Source of the DNA: Saprospiraceae bacterium
GTDB taxonomy: Bacteria > Bacteroidota > Bacteroidia > Chitinophagales > Saprospiraceae
NCBI GenBank assembly: GCA_016710585.1
Contig: JADJVN010000018.1
Coordinates: forward strand, 46,001 to 110,000
Direction of reading: 5' to 3'
Length of the DNA stretch: 64,000 nt
Shown: piece by piece, positions 56,535-64,000 of the stretch
Layout: every line of letters begins with the position of its first letter
Numbering within the stretch: position 1 is the first letter of the stretch
Notes under the pieces: generated by a model
The model's input: the letters and a program-made list of their open reading frames with translations, nothing else
Database searches by the model: none
What the model was told of the DNA's origin: nothing
Program-made: the position numbers and the translations under genes

Positions 56535-57796
56535 TTCCATTGTTTGCCTATATACTTACCATTTGGATCATAAGACCAATCCACTCCATCTAATTCATTT
56601 TTCTTTGAATGTCCAATCAATCTACATTGCAATTCTTGCCAGTGTGTTACTGAGTTCTCACCTATCAAATACAATGGATTATACATTGGATTATAAGCTG
56701 GTTCTTTTATAGATTTATTAAAACCAAAAATTTTATTTTTATCTTCGAAATCATCTGGATAAAAGTCCTCATCTTCATCTAATTCCGAATTATATCCATT
56801 GGGCCATAAACTAAGGATGCAATTAAAATGATGCATTTCATGACGGAGTGTATTTGCAAAGGCTTCTACTGCTTCTAAAACAATATTAGCGCCTCCAACA
56901 GGAGGGCTTAATTCGTTTATCTCATATCCACACCATTCACCAATTGTAATTGATTGATTAAAATATCCGACTCCAACCATCCTTATCCTTCCATCAGACA
57001 TGACTTCACCTGTGCTTTCTTTTTTAATAGGTGCTGCTGATAAATGGGAACCTGCTGTTCCACTGCCACCAGGTATATACTTAAAAGCTCCTTGGTTGCT
57101 ATATAAAAAGGGGATTGTAATTGGTGTTGGAGTTGTAGCCATAACAAATCCTGCAGGCAATGGATATTTATTTACAGTAGCCAACGGAATACCTGGTGAA
57201 GTATTCAAACCTTTAATTATTGCTGCATTACCCCAATAATAAAACCAATTTGGCACTTTAGGATCATGATAATTTACATCATACCTTCTAAAAAAAACTT
57301 TTGCCTTTTGACCTGGATTGGGTGAAGGATCAGTTGAATATGCATTTCCATTATTTGTCTCTAGTTTAATGATCCCATGTGCATCTCCAAAGTCTGCATT
57401 GGATTGTGGCAATTTTACTTCAGGAATCATTGCTGTTCCCTTAAATGCAAATGGACTTGGAGAAATTGGAGTCAAATCCCAATAATTTTCTAAACCTTGA
57501 TCACCAAGTTTCCACTTAAATTGTGTGGTCATTGGCGGTACTGTTGAATTATATTTAATTACCTCAACTGCACCAGGTCCACTTACTACAACTTTCCATG
57601 CTTTTTTATTAGCAGAAAAATCCTTAATTATTGGACCAACTGCACACTCAAGCTTTACATCACCATGATCTAAAGTCTCTGGATCTTGTGCACTTAATGG
57701 ATAAGAAGTACTGATGAACATTAATATTAGAACGAATAAATATAAAAAGATGTTCCTATTGATGTAATATAAAGTTAAAAAGTTTCTTAGAAGCAT
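56531..57796 (-). CDS. Putative secreted HExxH metallopeptidase-like protein
   Basis: A 421-residue protein with an N-terminal signal anchor (NIFLYLFVLILMFISTSYPL...AQ). The region before residue 300 is beta-rich and Pro/Gly-rich. About residue 320 is AFANTLRHEMHHFNCILSL, a HEMHH motif of the zincin type, followed by an acidic run (DEDEDFYPDDFEDK) that could bind calcium, and a further His/Glu-containing stretch (SVTHWQELQCRLIGH). A full third zinc ligand is not identified, so the peptidase call is tentative. Overlaps the next gene and starts 5 bases after the broken adhesin. Confidence 0.62.
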   Translation of the reverse strand: MLLRNFLTLYYINRNIFLYLFVLILMFISTSYPLSAQDPETLDHGDVKLECAVGPIIKDFSANKKAWKVVVSGPGAVEVIKYNSTVPPMTTQFKWKLGDQGLENYWDLTPISPSPFAFKGTAMIPEVKLPQSNADFGDAHGIIKLETNNGNAYSTDPSPNPGQKAKVFFRRYDVNYHDPKVPNWFYYWGNAAIIKGLNTSPGIPLATVNKYPLPAGFVMATTPTPITIPFLYSNQGAFKYIPGGSGTAGSHLSAAPIKKESTGEVMSDGRIRMVGVGYFNQSITIGEWCGYEINELSPPVGGANIVLEAVEAFANTLRHEMHHFNCILSLWPNGYNSELDEDEDFYPDDFEDKNKIFGFNKSIKEPAYNPMYNPLYLIGENSVTHWQELQCRLIGHSKKNELDGVDWSYDPNGKYIGKQWK

Positions 57797-57801
57797 AGTA
57801 T

Positions 57802-60800
57802 TTAATTTTTAATGATTTTTCCTGAATACAAGTTTTCACCATTTGAGCTGAGTTGTAAATGATAGAGTCCCGTTGGGTAAGAATCCATTCTGAGTTTATA
57901 TTGAGATTTACCCTCTGCATCTTCTCTATAAATTCCTTTATCCATCAACTTACCTGAAGCATCAATTAATTGATAAGAAACGATACATTTAGCTTTACAC
58001 ATCATTTCAATGACTAAGTGGTCATAGGTAGGATTGGGATATACCCGAGTAACTTCATTCTGAAATACTTTTACTGACAGTCTATTTTTAGCTTGTTTTG
58101 AATAGGCAATGTAGAACTATATGGTATGAGCGCATTATTGCAAATATCAACTTTGCCAGTATAAGTCTTCCCTTCAAATTCAATACCCGTACCATAAAAA
58201 TTAGCCAACATCATAATAGACCCATCAGCTAATTGGACCACATCCTTGATATGCACCAAATTTGTACCTGCAGAACTCACAGAATAAACTATCTGATCAG
58301 TATTATCCAATTTCAAAAGGAATATATCGGATACATTGGATTGTAAAATTGCTCCGTTTGGAAGTTGAAGGGAGTCTTTATAGTCTCCTACAAGAAGATA
58401 TCCATTGCCATTATTGTCTGGCAATAATTTTATTATATTTAATTCTTGACTACTATTCAATGCAAAGACTTGCTTCAAACCCTCTGTTGCTGTAATAGAA
58501 TATATAGATGAATTATACTCATTAGTACTTGAGTTATTGATAAGAATTCTCATTTGGCTTCCAATCGGTATCAAATCTAATGAATTGATCATACCATCTA
58601 CATGAATTGAATGTGAATATTCGAGTAATCCATTTGATGTATATTGTTGGAAAGTTAAATTCTCTATTTTAGAGCTATCGAGAGTAATAACACCAACATC
58701 ACCAACTGAACTAAAAGTTATTTTACTACTAGAACTATTTCCAAAATTTGGAATTTTTTGAATCCAATTTCTAGTATTATTCTGATTATAACTCGCTATA
58801 TACATCGAGGATGACTCATTTGTATTTATAGCAACAATATCTGGATCACCTATAAAAATTATAGTATAGTTACCATTAGGATCAATCATGACTTCTTGCA
58901 ATATTCCTTTCGATTCATTTAATATATTTGAGCTATACATTAAGTTTCCTGAAATATCATAGTCTAATTTTATAATTTGACCTTCAGCAGAACCTTCGAT
59001 AGCAGAACCTTGAATAGAATCTACAAAATTCGCATTAACAAAAATGCTATACCCTTGAGTGTTTTCTATGATTTTTTTGACTTCAAATTTGCCTGTGGTG
59101 ATATTCCTATAAAAAATCGGAATATTTGTTTCTTCGATACGAATTCCATCATTGTTTAGTTTTACCACAGAATATTGTCCTTCATTCTCAGATACAGTAA
59201 TAAATCCACTTCCATCTGATGATTTAATGAGTTTATCTGTGCAGTCTGATTTAAATTTGGATGCGCATAGCCCAATTTTTTCTACTTTTTCACACTGGGA
59301 TACTGGAACAATGTGTTCATCAATTAACCATTTTTTTACCCAGTCTTTCGTACCAATTTTATAGTATCCGCATTCATATCTTTCAAGACATTCACCATCT
59401 TCTGTATAACAATAAAATCTCTGACAAGCAAAAGGCTCAAATCTAATGATCTGTTTATTTGTTGTATTATCAAAATCACTAACAATTTCACCACAACCTG
59501 CTTCTACACAGCCATCCTTCAGCCATTGTGGCCAATATCTCTGTATGACTTCTTTAATGTCATTTATACTCAGGTTAATTTTAGTTCCTCCTGGCACATC
59601 TGGAGGACACTCAACTTTAACAATATCTCCCTTAGCTCTATTTTCCTTTTTATTCCCTATTATAAATTCACATACAGAAAACTGCCAACATTCATTTGTT
59701 TCTTTGTTATGAAAGACTGTGGTTACAGGCTTACCAAGATTATACATTCTTTTGCCTTCACAGATAGAAACAATGACGCAATTATTTTCATTGTATTCTT
59801 CACTTGTTGCAATATTTACAGTTCCAATTATGTTTCCTCCACATTTTTTTTCAATATAACATTTTGGGGGAATAGAATTTTCGTCAATTATTTTATTAAC
59901 TGAATAAGAAGATTTAATATTATCAAACTCACCTTTTTGAACGCAGCCTGCATTATCAGTTAAAGTATAACTAGCCTTAGCTAAGGCATCCCCTAGTCCT
60001 TTAAACTTAAAATAATCTCCTGCTTTATTTTTTGAAATTAGTGTTCCATTTGTTATTTCTAGTTTATAAGGTGGTGCAATATATAGTCCTGAAATTGTTA
60101 TTTCTAACTCTATCTCGGTATAAACATCACAATAAGGTGTATGGGTATAACTCAAGTTATATTTCACTTCTTGGCAATTTCTTAAAGAAACAATAAATGG
60201 TTGTTGACAAGGTAGTGAATATGGTATCATAATACATCTATAATCTCCGTTTTCCAAATTATTTAGACTGCAATTTGTGGATTGAAATCCATTTGGACCT
60301 GTCCATAAATAATCACAGTCTTTACAATTTACATTTATATAACCATTTTTTAAATTACCTATAGAGTTTCCTTTTGACAAAACTTGGCCACATTTTGTGC
60401 TATTACAGCATTCAGTCAAGAAACTTCTTTTAGTTGTGCATCCATTTGGATCAGTAACAGAAACCTCAATTGGAGCATTAGATATTGAAGTAGAGATTGC
60501 TTTTTCTGAATTTCCATTGCTCCATTTATAAATTGACCCTGGTACATCTGGATTTGCATTAACCTCAATATAAAGGTAAGGCATTTTAGTCAAAGGTGAC
60601 TCATAACAAAATCTCCTTACTAAATCAATTTTGGGTTTAAATTTAATTTCCTTAATATACTCAAATCTTGACCCATCCGGACACAAAATTCTTGCTGTAT
60701 AATCACCTTCTTCTGTTATGAAAATTCTTTTTCCCGTTCCCACTATCAAAGGCCAAGGATTATATTTATACCAAATTATTCTGCAGTCATCATAGCCCTT

Positions 60801-62739
60801 AATACTTAATAATCTAGCTTCTCCATCACATGCTTCCACCAGCGAAATTGGATTTGTCTCATAAGGGACAGTAAACTCAATTTTTGAACAACAAGATCCA
60901 CATGATAAATATAATACATAACTTTGCCCTCCTTTCAAATTTCGTATTGAATAGGTTCCAGAGTTTGGATCAAAGTCCAATTTATTTCCTAGTTGCACTG
61001 ACTCACATGATTTAAACCTATAAAATGATTTAAACCCTATAAAAACTTGGATCTTGTATAGTATAATGAATAGGTAAATTTAACTCTGTACATTTATTCT
61101 GCAATTTTTCCACGCCATTCCCCTTCGTATTTTGAAGTATTATAATAATCTGAAATGATAGTCGATGTGATTCCAAAATCTTCATATTCAGGTTCAAGCT
61201 CAAAATACAAACTTGTATTACAAATAGGCTCTTCAATCCAATATTCTCCTGCTCGTAAAGAAGTGGTAATGGGTGATATTCCATCTAAATTTGAAGTATT
61301 TCCAAATTCATCATTTATCTCTAAATGAAATGGAGTAACACTGGAATAAAATCTAACTAAACCATATTCATTTTTACAACTTGGTCGACTTACAATAACT
61401 TTGGAGAATTCATTATCTTTGAGTTTAATCTCAAAATAAAATTTAGAACCGCCTGAACCACAATCTGAATAACCATACCAAACTACATATTTTCCAGGCT
61501 CCAATTCCACTTCTTCAACAGCCCATTGATCTATCGATCTTAATTCAAAACGAGGGTCACTGACTTTATCTATTTTAAAAATTGCCTTGCTATTTGATTT
61601 ATTAGAAATGGATATTTTACCATTTGTTTTTGGAATACAATTTGCATTAGTAATATTAAACTCAAAATTAGGTGGAGGTATTACATTTTGGTCTACAATG
61701 GCATTAAATATTATTTCATCCCTACAGTTATTTTCATTATCAAACATATAAAACTTATAAGTCCCAGACTGAAATAAATTATACTCTACTTTGTCTTCAT
61801 CCCTCTAATAATCTCCTATATTATTATCTCCATCAGATAGAAATAATCTATACTCTTTATTGCTTTTTTTAAAGTAAACCTTAACCAAAGCACCTGCACA
61901 ACCTACTTGAATAATTTCATAACGATCAATCAGACTACATTTCTGATATATATGATAACATTCTTCTGGCAATATTTGAAAACAACAAGATCTTTTGAGG
62001 CAATAAAGTCCTGGTTCAAGATTATGAATGCTCCTCGCCTCTGAAGTAAAACCATTGGGTCCTTCCCAAAAATAAATTTCTTCTGAAGGATCTTGATTTA
62101 AATCTGAAATATCCCTCTATCTGATGAACTCTCATAATTTTTGACTGAATAATTGTGACGCGCTTCACAACTTTTTGGATTAATATCTACACATGAAATA
62201 TTCTCACAACCAATATCATCAGTTAAGGTATAACAATATTCTCCCGGATCCAAATTATTGATTTTCATTTGATTTGAATTATTATTCCATGTGACTGCAT
62301 ATGGACCTTGTCCTCCAGAAGGTATTAAACCAATTGAAGCTTTCTTGTTACAGGTAAAATCCTGAATATCTTCTTCTACTTGCAGTGTATTAACTAGTTC
62401 ATCGACTACAACTTCACCTTCCACAAAACATGTTTTATCAAAGTAAATGGTTATCTTATACTTACCCGAACGCATATTGTGTATCGTCATTCTATAAAAT
62501 AACATTATGGTATAGGACATTTCTCCAGTCACTATATTCTCAATACTAACTTCAAATGGAGGTAAATAATCAAACCCTACAGGCGGAATATCATAAGGTG
62601 AAATTGGATCTAATATTGAAATAAATATAGCGCCATTATTACTTGCCTTGCATGCTGGAAGACTAGTCAACTGTACTTGCCATGAACCTAAAAGTGAATA
62701 AGATGATAGAAATAGGTATGATATAATAAATATACGCAT
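57802..62739 (-). pseudogene. Huge SprB-like adhesin with T9SS type A sorting domain, broken by several frameshifts and one stop
   Basis: About 1645 residues if repaired. The start (MRIFIISYLFLSSYSLLGSW) is a signal peptide. SprB-type repeats follow (GLIPSGGQGPYAVTWNNNSN with PGEYCYTLTDDIGC; IYFWEGPNGFTSEARSIHNL; YLWTGPNGFQSTNCSLNNLE), then propeller-like repeats (GYLLVGDYKDSLQLPNGAIL) and a type A sorting domain (VYPNPTYDHLVIE, SYPTGLYHLQLSSNG). Lesions read from the sequence: a frame change in the A/C runs at 62107-62115; an in-frame TAG at 61805-61807; an extra C in the C4 run at 61120-61123; an 18/19-bp tandem duplication at 61008-61044; and a frame change near 58093-58099. Heads an operon with the HEMHH gene; the related SprB moves along the surface in gliding bacteria. 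Confidence 0.82.
61008..61044. repeat. Tandem duplication inside the adhesin
   Basis: TGATTTAAACCTATAAAA (61008-61025) is followed directly by TGATTTAAACCCTATAAAA (61026-61044), identical except for one extra C. Removing one copy restores FYRFKSCESVQLG in the adhesin frame. Confidence 0.85.
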
Positions 62740-62827
62740 ATAAGTTATTTTAGAAAGAAAATTAAAAACAATTTTGAGCAGTAGTTATTCTGGAAGTCGA
62801 CACATAAAAACATGTTCATTCCTACCA

Positions 62828-62835
62828 CAAAGATA
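62828..62835 (-). promoter_or_regulatory. -7 promoter box of the adhesin operon
   Basis: TATCTTTG on the minus strand, 88 bases before the ATG of the adhesin. No TTG at the ideal distance. Confidence 0.55.
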
Positions 62836-62863
62836 ATTTTATGCTAAAAATATAAAAAATATT

Positions 62864-62871
62864 TACCTTCG
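62864..62871 (+). promoter_or_regulatory. -7 promoter box of the XRE regulator
   Basis: TACCTTCG, one mismatch from TAnnTTTG, 46 bases before the ATG at 62918. It is divergent from, and only 28 bases away from, the adhesin promoter box. Confidence 0.45.
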
Positions 62872-62917
62872 CATTATAAGAACAATTTATTCACTCCATA
62901 CGAAATATTAAAAAATT

Positions 62918-63313
62918 ATGAATTTAGGCCTAAAATTGAAAAAAGTAAGAGAACATCGAAATCTAACCCAAGAATATTTAGCAGAGCAATTGGATTGTAG
63001 TATTAGAACATATGCTAAATACGAAAATGGTGAAAGCAATATAACCGTTGCTCAACTGGAAAGAATTGCAACCATTCTTGAAGTTACTCCTGAATTTATT
63101 ATGAATTATGATGATAGTAAAATTTTCAATAATACTTTTAATCATCAACAAGGAGGTAATGGTTTTGTATATAAGATTGAATCTGATATGGAAAGTTTAA
63201 ATCTTTTCAAAGAATTATTAAAAGAAAAAGATATTCATATATCATTACTTGAAAAGAATATAGATGCTATGCAAACTGAAATAAATAATCTATCATCAAA
63301 GTTAAATGGATAA
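62918..63313 (+). CDS. XRE-family transcriptional regulator with coiled-coil tail
   Basis: A 131-residue DNA-binding protein. Residues 5-62 form an HTH_3 domain (LKKVREHRNLTQEYLAEQLD, then IRTYAKYENGESNITVAQLERIA). The C-terminal half is a long amphipathic helix (NLFKELLKEKDIHISLLEKN) suited for dimerisation through a coiled coil. Its promoter is divergent from the adhesin operon, so it may control that operon, but no operator repeat is obvious in the 100 bases between. Intact. Confidence 0.88.
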   Translation: MNLGLKLKKVREHRNLTQEYLAEQLDCSIRTYAKYENGESNITVAQLERIATILEVTPEFIMNYDDSKIFNNTFNHQQGGNGFVYKIESDMESLNLFKELLKEKDIHISLLEKNIDAMQTEINNLSSKLNG

Positions 63314-63436
63314 CAATAGCTTAATCAAAATCTGAAAAATACTTAAGGGCATATATTCTTATTTGATGGAATTATTCAAAATGTAAATCAAGAAAGCAAT
63401 GCTGTGTTCAGCGCATAGTAGATATGAATAACAAAT

Positions 63437-64000
63437 TCAAGTAAATAGAATCGCAGTTACAAACTGCGACCAACAAAGTTCCAATAAAAATTTCAAGATT
63501 AAAAAACAATCCAATTCCCTACTACTTATTGTCTTGATTAAATGACCATTAGAATTTGATTGACTACTAAAGAAACATCCCAATTTATTTTTAAATATCG
63601 TTGAAGCTTCATCATCGCAAATTACAGAACAAGCTGTGCTTTGTACCCCAAAGACTGTTCCGCTTTTAGTTACACAGGTCACTATGTAACTGAAAATCCC
63701 TTTATGCAAATTATAGTTTTGATCCCGCCCATCCCAAGATTTTTCTTTAATATTATTTGCATCAATTATTTCTGTTTGATACAGTAAAATTCTATTTCCA
63801 TTTGCATCCTCCTTTCGTATAACCAAATTTTCAAAATGATCCAATTGATCTGTAAGTAAAGGGGCAAATTTATCATTGATGCCATCTCCATTTGGGGTAA
63901 ATACATTGGGAACATAAACATATGCCTTAGACCCATCAGGAAATTCAACATCGTATTCATAAGGATCTATACCACAGCAAGGCCAGTAACCAAAGTTTAT
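63437..64000 (-). CDS. T9SS type B surface protein (3' end only)
   Basis: The last 187 residues are visible; the 5' part lies beyond the right edge. AYVYVPNVFTPNGDGINDKF, then LVIRKEDANGNRILLYQTEI and SWDGRDQNYNLHKGIFSYIV, is the gliding-motility-associated (CHU_C, type B) sorting domain. After the usual end it continues for about 70 residues with a Cys/Glu pattern (CSVICDDEASTIF, GCFFSSQSNSNGHL, SSRELDCF) that I know from Saprospirales type B proteins. The last 30 codons pass through a TCGCAGTT...AACTGCGA palindrome (63451-63469), so the true end may be slightly different. Confidence 0.85.
   Translation of the reverse strand: MNFGYWPCCGIDPYEYDVEFPDGSKAYVYVPNVFTPNGDGINDKFAPLLTDQLDHFENLVIRKEDANGNRILLYQTEIIDANNIKEKSWDGRDQNYNLHKGIFSYIVTCVTKSGTVFGVQSTACSVICDDEASTIFKNKLGCFFSSQSNSNGHLIKTISSRELDCFLILKFLLELCWSQFVTAILFT
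63451..63469. repeat. Short perfect palindrome TCGCAGTT-aca-AACTGCGA
   Basis: An eight-pair perfect inverted repeat with a three-base loop, inside the last codons of the type B gene. On the minus strand it reads GGTCGCAGTTTGTAACTGCG, similar to REP-type hairpins in Bacteroidota. Confidence 0.6.

Noticed and set aside
59446..59903. Plus-strand frames opposite the adhesin
   Set aside because: They lie in a minus-strand gene with clear SprB-like repeats, and their amino-acid makeup is not protein-like.
1..64000. tRNA or rRNA genes
   Set aside because: Intergenic regions were read for TPsiC-arm-like GTTCRANNC words and rRNA stretches; none gave a cloverleaf or a conserved rRNA block.

Overview
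The window looks like a chromosomal piece of a low-GC, non-fermenting Bacteroidota, most likely from the Saprospirales/Chitinophagales side of the phylum. Three independent signs support this. (1) Promoters have the Bacteroidota form: exact TTG-N19-TAnnTTTG before rplM and hmgA, and TAnnTTTG boxes before many other genes. (2) Many secreted proteins end in type IX secretion system (T9SS) sorting domains, both type A (YPNP...) and type B (VPNVFTPNGDGIND). (3) The housekeeping proteins are Bacteroidota-like (L13/S9/S2/EF-Ts, six-repeat S1, Bacteroidota-type homogentisate dioxygenase). The exact genus is not readable from the sequence.

Layout. 1-7.6 kb: edge of a GHMP kinase, mfd, the rplM-rpsI-rpsB-tsf translation operon ended by a clear terminator, then pyrH. 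7.7-22.4 kb: the tyrosine-degradation genes hmgA and hppD, 11 kb apart, with a run of T9SS-type surface proteins between them and minisatellite DNA just behind hmgA, hppD and rnhA. 22.4-28.6 kb: outer-membrane protein, cystathionine synthase-type enzyme, radC, an ABC exporter, a small membrane protein and a processive glycosyltransferase. 28.6-38 kb (minus strand): a broken T9SS protein, ribosomal protein S1 with an extra C-terminal helix-hairpin-helix domain, and an exopolysaccharide operon (UDP-glucuronate decarboxylase, dTDP-glucose 4,6-dehydratase, very large SLBB export protein). 38-51 kb: porin, vanadium haloperoxidase/PAP2 protein, LPS core genes (waaA, hldA), another T9SS protein, a TPR protein, 3-hydroxyanthranilate dioxygenase, lpxH and a biotin carrier protein. 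51-55.3 kb: a four-gene operon with an ECF sigma factor, lying between two copies of a 52-bp dispersed repeat. 55.3-64 kb: a minus-strand operon of a huge broken adhesin, a HExxH protein and an unknown secreted protein, a divergent XRE regulator, and the tail of a type B T9SS protein.

How the genes fit together. Much of the window serves the cell envelope: lipid A/KDO/heptose (lpxH, waaA, hldA), polysaccharide synthesis and export, and T9SS cargo of beta-propeller and SprB-repeat type. A second theme is aromatic amino-acid breakdown (hppD, hmgA, 3-hydroxyanthranilate dioxygenase).

A caution for every reader: at least five otherwise healthy genes (tsf, rnhA, an ABC exporter, the SLBB exporter, a porin) are each broken by one base gained or lost in or next to a short homopolymer. 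EF-Ts should be essential, so most of these are probably assembly errors (homopolymer-type). Two loci (28660-30200 and 57802-62739) carry several lesions, including in-frame stops, and could be real pseudogenes. No tRNA, rRNA, CRISPR array or insertion sequence was recognised.
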